Positions 20,566-30,970 of a stretch of 36,950 nt of DNA are shown here, piece after piece; position 1 is the stretch's first letter, and the number at the start of each line of letters is the position of its first letter. Location: the NCBI GenBank assembly GCA_022592435.1, contig JABYQS010000280.1:1-36950 (forward strand), read 5' to 3'. The notes under the pieces were generated by a model. It had not been told where the DNA came from, searched no databases, and was given only the letters and a program-made list of their open reading frames with translations. The translations under genes were made by a program, and so were the position numbers. The stretch is from Cerioporus squamosus. Lineage: Eukaryota; Basidiomycota; Agaricomycetes; Polyporales; Polyporaceae.

Positions 20566-20853
20566 CACACACAATCTTCGTTTCCTTGGAAGTGACCGCA
20601 GACAAGAATCATCTTCGGGGAGTCCCCGGTAATCTTGCCGCGCCTTCGTCTCACGTTCATACCCTCGAAGTACAACGGATTCCTGAGACATGGTACGGCT
20701 TGGACGTTGTGTCTTAGGGTTCCTCTTGCAGATGCGATGCAAGTGGCATGTACTCGTACGTGTAACCTACATCGCAGCAAACCTCGAAGTCGCAGACCAA
20801 GGTACAGGGGATAAGCATAACGACATATTGGTGCGAGAGGATATGCGGAGCGT

Positions 20854-20976
20854 GGCACTATAGTGTAGTGGTTATCACTTGGGATTTTGAAAGCGGATTG
20901 CGGACCGACCCCTCACCGTGTCGGTCCGCGATCCGTGGCCCTTCCCATAACCCAGGTTCGAACCCTGGTAGTGCCT
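20854..20976 (+). tRNA. tRNA-Gln (anticodon TTG) with a 51 nt intron
   Basis: Acceptor stem GGCACTA/TAGTGCC, D arm GTG/CAC, anticodon stem TGGGA/TCCCA and T arm CCAGG-TTCGAAC-CCTGG all pair. The anticodon loop reads TT-TTG-A then the intron, inserted after position 37 as usual in eukaryotes, from 20891 to 20941. Internal A box TAGTGTAGTGG (20861-20871) and B box GGTTCGAACCC (20955-20965) fit RNA polymerase III promoters. The intron carries a long, nearly perfect hairpin (20895-20935). The gene sits between the HET pseudogene and the aldo-keto reductase. Anticodon TTG reads CAA. Confidence 0.93.
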
Positions 20977-20992
20977 TTCGACTAGCCTTCGG

Positions 20993-20998
20993 TTTTTT
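20993..20998 (+). terminator. RNA polymerase III terminator of tRNA-Gln
   Basis: A run of six T residues begins 17 bases after the discriminator base, the normal kind of Pol III stop signal. Confidence 0.8.
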
Positions 20999-21063
20999 GT
21001 CTCGTCCACTCTCCGCATGCAAGCATTCCGAAAGGATACACAGGAACATCGTGCTAGTATCCC

Positions 21064-22343
21064 TTACGCCACGATTCCTCCCTTCACCATGTTCCAACCC
21101 ATCTGTTCGTATGTCCAACCAAACACAGTCCCATCCGCCGAATTTGAGTGGTATCGCAGCAGTGAACGGTGCATCCCTGGCTTCTTGTGTATCACATCCA
21201 ATGCCGCCATATCCTCGTCGGTCAACTTGATCAACTGCACAGCCGTTAGACACCGCGTCCGAAGGCTAGAGTCCCAGGTGCACCCACCGTTATGTTCTGC
21301 TTGATCCTCTCCGGGTTCTCGCTCTTCGGTATCACGATCGTACCGCGCTGCACACCCCAGCTGAGGGCGACTTGGCCTGGGGTTGCGTTGTGTGCCTTCG
21401 AAATCCTGACAACGTCTTCATCTGTCAAGAAGACCGGTTTGCCGTCGTACTCCTTCGGACGACCTGGGGAAGTGTCTGAGTACTCAATCGTGGTGTGACA
21501 GGCATGCAGACGTACCGAGAGGCGAATATGCCGTCAGGACTATACCCTTCCCTTCGCAGTACGCCTTCAGCTCAAAGGAAGGCAGGCACGGATGGAGCTC
21601 GACCTGGTTGGCAGCGGGTACGACCGACGCCTCCTCCAACAGCGTCTCCAACAGCTTCACGGAGAAGTTCGACACCCCAATCGCGCGAACCTTGCCGCTC
21701 CCCAGGAGCTTCTCCATGTCCTTCCACGTCTCGACAAACGTCGGGCTCTGGCCGTACGGGATCGGCTTGTTGTCCGCGCCGTACGCCTGCGGCCAGTGCA
21801 TGAGGTAGAGGTCGACGTAGTCCACGCCGAGCTTGTCGAGCGACTCCTGCAGAGACTCGGCGACGCGGGCGTGGTGATGGTTCGGGAGCTTCGTCGTGAG
21901 GAAGATCTCGGAACGCGGCACGCCGGATTCGCGGATCGCCTTGCCGACCTTCTCTTCGTTGAAGTAGCCGTATGCCTGCGACAGTGTGAGAGTTCAGCGT
22001 TGGGTCCTGCTCGAGCACCGATGAATGACTCTGCTCACGGTGTCGATGTGTCTATAACCGAGCTATAAGGTAGGGTCAGCGGAATTGCTTAGGAACGCGG
22101 GAATTTGTGGTCGCACCTCCAACGCTGTCTTGCACATCTGCTCGACAACGTCCCCGCCACCGCTAGGGCCCAACCAGCACCTGCATGCAAAGAGTATAAC
22201 TCAGTCTCTGTACGAATACTCACTGTCATCAGTCTGAGACAGTCCGTGTCCCGTTACTATACGCAAACAGAGACTCACCCCATGCCGACTGAGGGCATCT
22301 TGTGCCCAGTGTTCAAGGTGAAGCTCGGTATGTCTGCCGCCAT
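21064..22343 (-). CDS. NADPH-dependent aldo-keto reductase
   Basis: Six exons fit: 22343-22279, 22180-22117, 22062-22039, 21975-21516, 21463-21288 and 21234-21064, giving about 319 residues, the usual AKR length. It should reduce aldehydes or ketones with NADPH in the cytosol; substrate is not predictable. The (beta/alpha)8 barrel tetrad is visible: Asp50 and Tyr55 in HIDTAYGYF, Lys80 in LTTKL and His111 in LMHWP. GVSNF, NQVELHP and the cofactor motif IPKSENPERIKQN follow, then the C-terminal FGWTYEQ. Exon 3 is only 24 nt and encodes LGYRHIDT. The acceptor before exon 5 may instead be at 21476, which would add four residues but leave a 40 bp intron. All frames are intact. TATATA lies 48 bp upstream of the ATG. 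Nearest relatives by motif are the Gcy1/Ypr1-like reductases. Confidence 0.92.
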
Positions 22344-22997
22344 GATACGAGGCCGATTGGGATCGAGTGTCGTTCGAGCGAGGCGTGCACTATATAGATC
22401 CCTCCTGTCGTAGGGGCTTCTCCGTCCTATTTATACCTTCTGAAAGATACTTCGAAGCCTGATCCTGTGAGCGCGATAGTGGCAAGCCCTGTCGGACTCG
22501 GCCCGGAAGGAGGAGCATCGTCGAATGCCTTTCCGCCGGGACCGGTTCGTACCACCTGACATCGCCTTGCGGCCCGCCATCGAGCCTTGCGATCCGCCGC
22601 AGTGAGGTTGTAAGTACCCCTGGACTGGTCATGGTGACCAGGATTGCGTGAGGTATATGGAGGAATCGGGGCATGATCGTTGGGAATCTTGTGGTGCAAG
22701 TGTGTCGCACACGTTGCTACCGACCACCTGCAGTGATGGTAGAGGTTTAAGTTGACGCCGGCAGCGTCTGTGCCCGTGAATTTCACGAGTTCGCATTCTC
22801 GAGAGCTCTGATAGCTTCTGCTGTGCTCACAAACTCCTCTACAGGCTCTCTGAAGTGTATGAACTATGATACCAAGTGCAGCGGGGACGATGTATAACTT
22901 CAGTTCTAGCCGGCACTACTGACAGCTGTCGCGGCAGTCTCGCCGTCCCGGCGTTCTGCTACCCCCAGTGGCAAGATGCAGTGGGCCAGTGACCACA
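22344..22997. other. intergenic, reductase promoter and HET 3 3' flank
   Basis: Besides the TATA box at 22391 there is no feature that I can support. The minus-strand HET 3 gene ends at 22998, so its 3' untranslated region and the reductase promoter share these 654 bp. Confidence 0.5.
22391..22396 (-). promoter_or_regulatory. TATA box of the aldo-keto reductase gene
   Basis: TATATA, read as CTATATAG on the minus strand, lies 48 bp upstream of the reductase start codon, a typical position when the 5' leader is short. It is the clearest core promoter element in the window. Confidence 0.55.
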
Positions 22998-24932
22998 CTA
23001 ACCCTCATACCGTATGTCCAGCTCGTACACCTCCGCCATCGAGTGTTCCGCCGAATAAGACCACGGATAGCTGAACGTCAGGCGCACCTGCTTCCCCCTG
23101 CTCCCGAACGTCTCGAACCCGTTCTTCCACGTCTGGACCAGCATGCTCTCGTCAGGTATAATATCCCCATCTCCATCTCCCGCTACAGCCGCAGCCGCAA
23201 CCGCCTTCCTCGAGGCGGAGCTCCCCCCTTTCGGCGCGGAGGAGCACCGCAGCGTCCCGTAGCACGTCCCCAGCAAATCGTCCACCCCGGCGTCGAACCG
23301 CACCGACGCCCACAGCTGGCTCGTCTGCGTTGGGATGCTCGACAGATCGAGCGGGCAGACCCCCAGGTGCACCGTGAAGCACACGGGCCCGAGGAACGAG
23401 ATGCTGCGGTAGTCCCCCGGGGTCTGCAGGCGGAAGCCGCCGTCCGGGATCTTGGGCTCGACGTAGCCCATCTTCTGCAGCCGCCGCACGCACCGCGCGG
23501 ACACGACGATCGTGCACGGCGGCTCGAAGAACACCATCGAGGACGGCGCGGACGAGGACGAGTCCCGCGTCCGGATCCGGGGGAGGCGCAGGCGCTCGCT
23601 GCTGTCCGGGTGGGAGTGGACGTGCACCTCGCGCAGGCGGGGCTGGAAGGACTCGGAGAGAACGTGGCAACATGCGCTGGGAGGACGGTGGTGCAGGGAC
23701 ACGTCGTTCTTCTCTTTCGGAGAGGGCAGGCGCAACCGCGTCGCGCGGTAGTAGTGGTTCCGCCGGCCGCCACAGGCAATGTACCCTCCGACGAAATACT
23801 TGCTGCTCGCGCTCATCCGAGGGTGCGACCGGAGGTACAGCGCGACGAGCCGTCCCTTCCCGTCCTCGCACGCCAGCCACGCGAGCGCAGCGTCCACGGA
23901 GGACGTGTGCGCAATCCCGACCATCGGCAGCGTCGTCCTGATCCCAAAGCTCGTGTTCGTGTACTCCGGGACCGTCTCCTGGATCCCCAGCTTCTCCGCG
24001 AACTCCCAGCGCGAGATCGGGCTGATGTCCGCGCAGCCCGCGAACTCGGCCGGGGACGGCGCGAGGAGCGTCTCCAGGTGCGCCGAGTGCGCGTAGTCGT
24101 GCTCCCGCGCGTTCGCGACGAACGTGCCCGCGCCGTGGTCGTCGAGCGTGCGCCCCCACGCGAAGATGCTCTGGTCGGGCGACGTCCGGATGATCTCCTC
24201 CTGCAGGCGCACGAACGCGTGCTTGCCCTCGCCGTAGATCGTCGGCATGCACACACCGAAGAGGCCCATGAGCGCGTACGCGCCGTCCTCGACGCGCGTC
24301 GTCTCGCGCCCCGCGGCCCACGACATGCGGCACGCGACGCTGACGTCCTCGAGCGGCCGCTTGTGCGTGAGCACGCGCGCGTCGATGCCGGTGACCTTCT
24401 CGAGGAGGGGCGCGAGGCGCCGCTTGGGCCCGATGGGCTCCCAGTCCTCGGAGAGGAAGATGACGGAGGCGGGCGCAATGAGCTCCTGCAGCGTCCACCC
24501 GCGGCGGAACCACCTGCTGCGCCTAAAGGCCGAGCCCGGCGCGTGCGGGTCCTCGCCCGAGGGGACGTCGTCGAGGTACGCGTAGCACATCGCCGCGGTG
24601 CGGTACCAGACGTACATGGAGTTGATCGCCTCGGAGAGCTCGGTGCTGTTCGTCTTGTCGATGCAGCAGGTGTCGACCCAGAGCCAGCGGAAGCCGTCTT
24701 GGCGGGCGCGCGCACAGGCCTTGCGGATCTTGAGCGAGGGGCGGCGGAAGGCGCGGTCGCGGGCTTTGCGGAGCGCGCCGCGGGCGAGAGAGCCGTTGGC
24801 CGGGGCGACGTGCGGGGTGTCTTGGAAGGTCTGCTCGTCGTCGCCCCAGACGTGCGAGAGGGCGGCGTAGGAGACTTCATCGGGGCTGGATAACCAGCGG
24901 AGCTGGATCTTCTCTGTGTGCAAGAGCCACAT
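22998..24932 (-). CDS. HET-domain protein 3, intact and intronless
   Basis: An uninterrupted 644-residue frame starts at MWLL (ATG 24932-24930) and ends at TGA/TAG-type stop 22998-23000. Counting from that ATG, the HET domain has YAALSHVWGDDEQTF (about 22-36), WLWVDTCCIDKTNSTELSEA (about 83-102) and WFRRGWTLQELIAP (about 141-154), then MSWAAGRETTRVEDGAYALM and TIYGEGKHAFVRLQEEI. The middle region resembles the GVRC/ILDC module of HET 1 and 2 only weakly, and the C-terminus (TWKNGFETFG, VRLTFSYP, ELDIRYEG) matches the shared C-terminal module but stops about 10 residues earlier. Unlike HET 1 and HET 2 it lacks the intron after the HET domain and its third codon positions are strongly G/C, so it is a more distant member, not a recent copy. 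It is the only HET gene here that is fully present and unbroken, hence the best candidate for a working incompatibility or cell-death trigger. Confidence 0.9.
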   Translation of the reverse strand: MWLLHTEKIQLRWLSSPDEVSYAALSHVWGDDEQTFQDTPHVAPANGSLARGALRKARDRAFRRPSLKIRKACARARQDGFRWLWVDTCCIDKTNSTELSEAINSMYVWYRTAAMCYAYLDDVPSGEDPHAPGSAFRRSRWFRRGWTLQELIAPASVIFLSEDWEPIGPKRRLAPLLEKVTGIDARVLTHKRPLEDVSVACRMSWAAGRETTRVEDGAYALMGLFGVCMPTIYGEGKHAFVRLQEEIIRTSPDQSIFAWGRTLDDHGAGTFVANAREHDYAHSAHLETLLAPSPAEFAGCADISPISRWEFAEKLGIQETVPEYTNTSFGIRTTLPMVGIAHTSSVDAALAWLACEDGKGRLVALYLRSHPRMSASSKYFVGGYIACGGRRNHYYRATRLRLPSPKEKNDVSLHHRPPSACCHVLSESFQPRLREVHVHSHPDSSERLRLPRIRTRDSSSSAPSSMVFFEPPCTIVVSARCVRRLQKMGYVEPKIPDGGFRLQTPGDYRSISFLGPVCFTVHLGVCPLDLSSIPTQTSQLWASVRFDAGVDDLLGTCYGTLRCSSAPKGGSSASRKAVAAAAVAGDGDGDIIPDESMLVQTWKNGFETFGSRGKQVRLTFSYPWSYSAEHSMAEVYELDIRYEG

Positions 24933-27349
24933 CTGTCGAAGCAAAGGTGGTCAACGAGTGTACGCGTATGCGCGAGGAGACTACCCACATCTATACTTCA
25001 GATAGGATGGCGGCGAGTGAACGCGAAAGTCGGACGCGGCTGAGACCTTATACTGTCCGACATCGACGTCTTCCCGTCTCTCTCGAGGCAGTGCAACAAT
25101 AAGCTATGCGTACAACTATCCCAGAGGCCTCAAGGACAGTATCAGGATTCGAACTCGCTTCTAGTCCGGTCATCGAGGAAGTATATATACGTCGGACCGG
25201 TGCAGGTACAGAGCATTCATTCAAGGTGGCTGCTGGATAAATACGAGCAATCACCGCAATCGGGCGTCGGTGGTGGGAATACCTGGGGGAGAACAAGGGC
25301 GGCCTGTTCTATCAGCGTGTTCTTCGGACCTAAGGGAACCACAACAGCGCTGGGATATTCGGATTCCTGTGTATTTAGAGGCAGTCTCGAGAGCTAGAAG
25401 AGACTCACGTTCACAACAGCTGCTCGGAGTCGGAGGACCATGGCCAGTGGCATTCGGCTCGAACCGAGACGGGTCAGCTACGTAGGCGCGATCGCAGTTG
25501 CTCAGCATGCCAGGCGTGGCCGCGTACATGGTGCTTCGGAGTTGGATAGCAAGTAGTTATACATGTTGCACGGTGGTATCTGAGGGTGATCCTCTGCTTC
25601 CACTTGACCGGACGGGGCGACCAGAGCGGGAGGGAGGTGTGGCGACTGTCGCGACTCGCCAGATCACTGAGCAAGGGAGCGTCACGGACACGAGGAGAAT
25701 GAGTACTGGTAGAGGCCTGTAGAAGGTGCAACTAGGCATCGAGACAGGCGGCGAGCGAGAGCAGTACAGAGCGAAGTCCGCATCCGTCGTGAGTGCGGGC
25801 AGAAGTGAGTAGTGCCGAGCCTATCTTGATAAGTCCGCCCGTCGTCGTCGCTCCATAGATGTGAGATGGTCCCAGGAGAACGTGGATCTCGTCCGAAGCA
25901 CAGGCCCCGGCCTAGGACAGTCTGCGGAGGTACGTATGTAAGCCAATGACTATACGCTCACACACAAGCAGGCAACGCACCGGGGGAGGTTCCGCACTAC
26001 TGACGCAGTGGCTGCGAGAGGCCTGCGGACCTGTGACTGAGAGAGCGTACGATATGCGGGGTGTATCGGCAGGTCGGAAACATGCGAGTGGTTACCGCGA
26101 AGGTACGCGCCCTCCGGTCTTACAGAGCTGGTACGTCGTGGAACGCGTTTCCGGTAGTGTCACTGGGAGCCATGCGTGAAGAGACTTGGTAGGCCGCCTA
26201 CGATGCACGACGGAGGACCATAGCTGGCTCGGAGGATGCTCGTGACGAGAGTCGTGATGGCGGTTGCGGGGCAGTATGCTGGTACATGAAGAGAAGAGCG
26301 ATGATGTCGAACGTCGCATATCCAGCGCACGTTCTCAAGCATCCAGCTGGAAGTTTAGCCCGCAGCCGTTGTGACTGCGGGTACACGGGCGTGAGCGTTA
26401 TTGCGGAGAGTGGGTGGGAGGTCGCCCGCGAGTGGATTTCACAGAACGTAAGTACGCAGCAGCGCGAGCCCGGGGGTAGCAGTTTGAGATGTAGGCATGT
26501 AGTCACCTATCGAACGGGTACGGCAGGTGCCGCAGTGGGTACGGGACCGAAGGAGTGGATTGTCGCGAAGGAGGTCGAGAGAAGATCAAGGCGGAGAGGC
26601 AGGAAGTGAGAGATGGGCGAGCCTGGAAGACGGTCGGTGAGAGTGCCCAGGAAAGGTCGAAGCACCGCAGCGCCGAGAGGGAAGCGTCGGAGGTGGTTAT
26701 TTGTCAGGCGTGCGACTGGCGAGAGATCGTGACTGCTCCTGGATTGATGGGCCAGACGTGGTGATGACAGAGGATAAGCGTATGTCTTGGACGTCGGTCA
26801 GAGCCGTCTGAGCTGGTCGAAAGCTGTTCGGGCGGTGCCTGGAAGCGCGCGGCCTGTGTCACTGTTGGGATGAGTTGCGGAGCGGGAGCTGGGATGATGT
26901 CCCGACGTGCGCGTGCGGCGTCCCCGGGCTCTCCGCGTCGAGTTGCGCACAGTCGGAGCAGCGTGGACGAGTGCGCCAGTCGTGGCTGCAGCAGCCCTGG
27001 ACATGAACAGCGTTGGCGGAGGAGTCGGGGATGACGTCGGGCAGGCGGAGACGGACATGGGCGGTGCCGTGGCGACGGAGATGTGATTGGCTGATGGACG
27101 GCCCTGGGCGCGTCTGGGACGGCCGCGCTCGCGTTTTGGGCCGCGTTGTCTCGCTGCTGCGGCCACTTGCTCTTGCTTTCCTTCGCCCCGACTGTTCTCG
27201 TCGTCCTTGTCCGCCTTCTCCTCGCTCTCCCTTCCTTTCCTTTCCTCGACGCGTCCGGCACGCACTCACGACACAGCGACGACCATCGCATTCGAATCGT
27301 TATCCACATCGCGCGTCCATCACCGCCCAACGCCTCGCACTCCTCCGTC
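24933..27349. other. 2.4 kb without a supported gene, includes noxR promoter
   Basis: A TATATATA run lies at about 25183. On the minus strand 25520-25250 has a possible 42 bp intron and an open frame starting MYAATPGML, and around 26330 a hydrophobic segment (CAGYATFDIIALLFMYQHTA) resembles part of a membrane protein; neither could be built into a gene. From 27150 the plus strand becomes pyrimidine-rich (TCCTTGTCCGCC..., TTTCCTTTCC), typical of a fungal promoter and leader, ending at the noxR start codon. A decayed gene between 25.2 and 26.7 kb is possible. Confidence 0.35.
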
Positions 27350-30172
27350 ATGTCTCTCAAGGCCGAGCTCGAAACCTGGGCCGCCGCTCTCCAGGCGTAC
27401 GACCAGGAGGACTTCGAGAAGAGCTTGGAGCTCTTCTCCCAGATCGCCGACTCCTCCAAGATCCTCACCAACATCGGCCTCATCTATGCCACTCTCGGCG
27501 AGCACGAGGCTGCCGTCGAGCAGTTCGCTGCTGCCACCGAGCTCGACCAGTACCTTGCCGTTGCGTGAGTCTTCTCTTCGCTCTCCCCTCTCTTCCCCTC
27601 CTCCCCGTCTATCCGCTGTCCCAGCGCCCTCCCCGCAGCACTGTGCGGCAACCCGAGGTATTTCGGCGCTTGCATACCTGCGCGCAGCCAGGTTTGCATT
27701 GCTTCCGCTCGTGCGGTGTAGCCGTCTCTGTCGCTCGCAGGCGGACAATAGACACGGCAGGCATCACGGCGTTTCGGACGGGACAAAACGCATGACGATG
27801 GGCGCAAAGTGGCCGCGCCAGGTTACCTTTCGGCCAGGTTCCAGTCGGAAAGGATGCCTTTTGGCCGGTTGCTCTCTGAAATGGGCCAAAAGGTATCTTC
27901 GCGCGGCGTACATGTCGCGCCTTTTCGCCCGTCTAAAACGCGGGTATGTCTACGGTCAGGCTGGACGACCACTTGCAGAACACCCTCTTCCCGTGGTTTG
28001 TACGCCCTGCTGAATCATGCAGAGAATAGCGAGGATCGATTCACGAACGCAGCCTTTTTTCTGCATCTTCCAGCGTTTACTATGAGGTGCTATACAGCTT
28101 TCTGTCGAGGCTGCAGCGCAGAAAGCAGGTATACTCGCCGTCGGCTCGTATCGCTTACGCCATCAAAAGGCTCTGAGAGCGTCCAGCGTCCAGAAGAATT
28201 GCATGAGCAGCTCAAATGAGCGTGCTCCTTGTCATTCACGCTTGGCTCGGAAGCACGGTTGGCGTGAGGGTTCTCCGCACGCAGTCCGCTTCCTGCGTTC
28301 TCTTCTGCGGCGCCCTTCTGTCCCCTGACAACCGGGCGTCGTGTCTATCACTGCACGGACATGTCGTACACCTCACCTGCCAGGCCGGTGTTCTGCAAGG
28401 TTTGCGCAGACTCTTTGTGTTCGCATCGGCCACCGGGTGACCGTACACCCAACCTCCGCCACCTCTCCACCTCTTTGTTCCGTGCCCGGACACACTCACG
28501 CCCGACGCGCTCGTGTGTGTTCGTCATGGCTACCGCTACAGATGGCCTCCATCGTGCGATTGATGGCGGCGGCCGCTGCACTGCCTCGCCCCTCCGCGCA
28601 CGACGCCGCGAGTCCCGCCCGTTCAAACTGAAACTGATTTTCTCCTGCAGTTACTTCCAGTGCGGCGTCTCGAACTTCCTCCTCGCCCGCTATGACGCAG
28701 CGTACAACGACTTCTCGTCCGCGCTGCTCTACCTCCGCGGGAACCAGTTCATCAACTACGAGCAGCTCGGGCTCAAGTTCAAGCTCTTCTCCGCCGAGGT
28801 CCTCTTCAACCGCGGCCTGACGCAGATCTACATGGGCCAGCTGCAGGAGGGCCTCGCAGACATGGAGGACGCGCGCCGCGAGAAGGCGACAGAGGAGCAC
28901 GGGGTCATCGACGACGCGATCCAGGACCGCGGCGAGGGCTACACCGTCTTCAGCATCGTGAGTCCGCGTGGCTAGCACCCCGAGCTTCACTCACCAGCCC
29001 GTCACAGCCCGTCGGCGTGCTCTACCGGCCGGCACAGAAGAAGCTGGAGAACGCCAAGGCGCGCGACTTCCTCGGCAAGGCGAAGCTCGTCGCTGCCGAG
29101 TCGACGAACGACCTCTTCACCGAGTTTACCGGCGTCGCCCGTCTCAAGCAGGGCATCACGCCCACGAACGTCTTCCTCGACGACGGCCCGACGTCCGGGC
29201 TCACGCGCGCGGCGACCGTCGCCGCGCCCTCTGTGAACGTGCCGAAGCCCGCGAACGGCGACGACCCGAAGCCCTCGCCGGCCCTGCAGCGCGCCAAGAC
29301 GACGATCACGGTCCCGGCGGACGCGCGCGAGCGCATACGCGCCGCAGGGGCCGGCTCTGGGTCCGCACCCGCGACGCCGCCCAAGACGTCGCCCACCGCG
29401 CCCGCAGGCCCGTCGCTCGCCCGCAGCGCGACGTCGGCGGGATGGGCCGCGGCGCGGGCGCCCCCGTCCCGCTCGGGCTGAACGGGCCCATGCGCGGGCT
29501 GAGCATCCGCAAGAACAACGCGTCGCCGACCGGCCAGGGCCCCCCGGCGCAGCAGCAGCAGCAGCAGGGCGGGGGCGCGCGGATGACGGAGTTTTACGAC
29601 GACTACCTCGAGGGGTACACCGGGGCAGAGGCGGCGGAGGAGGTGCCGCCGCTGCCGAGCGCGGAGGGCGGGTCGCGAACTGGGCGAAGGGCGTGGGGCG
29701 CGGGGGGCGGCCGAGTGCGCCGCCAAGCAGCTACGGCGGGGGCGGGAGCATCGTGGGCGGGGGGAGCGTGCGGCGGAAGCTGACGCGGCGGGGGACGGGC
29801 AGCCGCGGGGGTGCGCGGAGCCAGACGAGCAGCAGCTTCTACGGGGGGTACGAGGAGGAGGAGGAGGGGTACGTGAGCGGGGAGTACGAGGACGTGTTCG
29901 AGATGGTGAAGATCCGGGTGAAGCTGTACTACCGCGAGGACGTGCGCGGGATGGCGCTGCTGCCGGAGACGCCGTACGAGGAGTTCATGGACATGGTGAC
30001 GCGCAAGTTCGGCGTCGTGCCGGGGGCGCTGGGCATGAAGTTCAAGGACGAGGACGGCGGGAAGGTGTCGCTCCGGGACGAGATGGACTACGAGCTCGCG
30101 ATCGAGACGGCGAGGCACAATGCGAAGGGGCGGCCGGAGGGGAGGCTCGAGATTTGGTGCTTGGACGAGTAG
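27350..30172 (+). CDS. noxR: NoxR, p67phox-like activator of fungal NADPH oxidase
   Basis: NoxR binds Rac and the NADPH oxidase at the plasma or ER membrane and switches on superoxide production. Exon 1 (27350-27564) starts MSLKAELETWAAALQAYDQE; exon 2 (28651-28957) starts YFQCGVSNFLLARYDAAYND; exon 3 begins at 29008 (PVGVLYRPAQKKLENAKARDF). Residues 1 to about 175 form the TPR region found at the N-terminus of p67phox; a Ser/Pro/Gly-rich linker follows, with a polyglutamine run at about 29550; the last 80 residues are a PB1 domain (KIRVKLYYREDVRGMALLP, then FKDEDGGKVSLRDEMDYELA). The reading frame changes twice in the linker, between 29430-29470 and near 29670, each explained by one missing base, probably in a G run. 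Because both ends are fully conserved, error is likelier than loss. Intron 1 is 1,086 bp, far above the 50 bp of intron 2. Confidence 0.86.
27857..27893. repeat. perfect 10 bp inverted repeat inside noxR intron 1
   Basis: CCTTTTGGCC (27857-27866) and GGCCAAAAGG (27884-27893) are exact reverse complements separated by 17 bp, and direct copies of GCCAGGTT occur just before (27817 and 27833). The RNA of the intron could form a short hairpin here. Confidence 0.6.
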
Positions 30173-30970
30173 GCGGTCGCCTGTCTGTCCTTCGCCTCTA
30201 CCCTCTGCCTCTCTCATGCTCGCCTCTCGTGTCTCTCTCCGGTTCTCTGTTGTCTTCGCCTTGTCTTCTTGCTAGATCTGCCCTCTGTCCACCCTCCACT
30301 GCACACACCGTCTCGCTCACCCTCCCGCTCCCCACTCTTCCACTCTTCCACCCATCTCCCGCTCCTGCACCGACAACCACACACGGTCTCGCTCACCCCA
30401 TCCCTCCTACTACTAATTATACACTGTAGATGCCCCCCCCCTCCGTCTCCCCGTCTCTCCAACCCCATCTCTCCTACTTCCCTCTGCCCGTTGCCTATCT
30501 AACCCCCGCGCTCGTGCTACTTGTTTTCGGATATATATCCCTCTCCTTGTATACTGGTTCGCTCTCCCCATCCACCCACTCACTATCTCGGATGTCCGCC
30601 GTCCCGTGCGCATGCTGTGTTTGACTATATATATTATTCGCGGTGGTAATGCGATCTCGTTCGGGGTATTTGTACTCGGTGGATTTCGCCGCGGTGCTCC
30701 AGTGTGCTTGAAAGCGGCCAACGTGTGTCTCTTATAAACGAAGCTTGCAATATGGTGGTTAACGGTCGCTGTAGCTAGCCACGTCCGAGTCGGAGAGCGG
30801 CAGTAGAGATGGGAATGGACGTAGTTACCGGAATAAGTAATCAGCGGGAAGCGCAGCAGAGACTCAGAGCAGCAGCACAGGCGAGCCGACCGCGCGCGAT
30901 GCACGGGCGCTCGGTGCTGTTCCCGACGTCGACCTCGCCGCTTTCCTCCACGAGCTCATCGCTGGCTACG
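30173..30970. other. noxR 3' region and promoter of the flippase gene
   Basis: The first 400 bp are strongly pyrimidine-rich on the plus strand, with two similar segments (ACACACCGTCTCGCTCACC at 30302 and ACACACGGTCTCGCTCACCC at 30380). TATATATATT at about 30625 is the best core-promoter candidate for the next gene, 340 bp before its start codon. No coding exon is supported. Confidence 0.45.

Noticed and set aside
22968..24893. 641-codon plus-strand open frame
   Set aside because: It is the antisense of the intact HET 3 gene; long antisense frames are common in very G/C-rich third-position genes.
25190..26760. Possible membrane protein gene on the minus strand
   Set aside because: One hydrophobic segment and a possible small intron could not be linked to a start, further exons or a family; kept only as a note in the intergenic entry.
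26704..27483. 259-codon minus-strand open frame
   Set aside because: It overlaps noxR exon 1 and its leader in antisense; Arg/Pro-rich, no start context, no motif.
27565..28650. Separate small genes inside the noxR interval
   Set aside because: Short frames here lack splice coherence or motifs; the two flanking exons join perfectly in phase, so an intron is the simpler reading.
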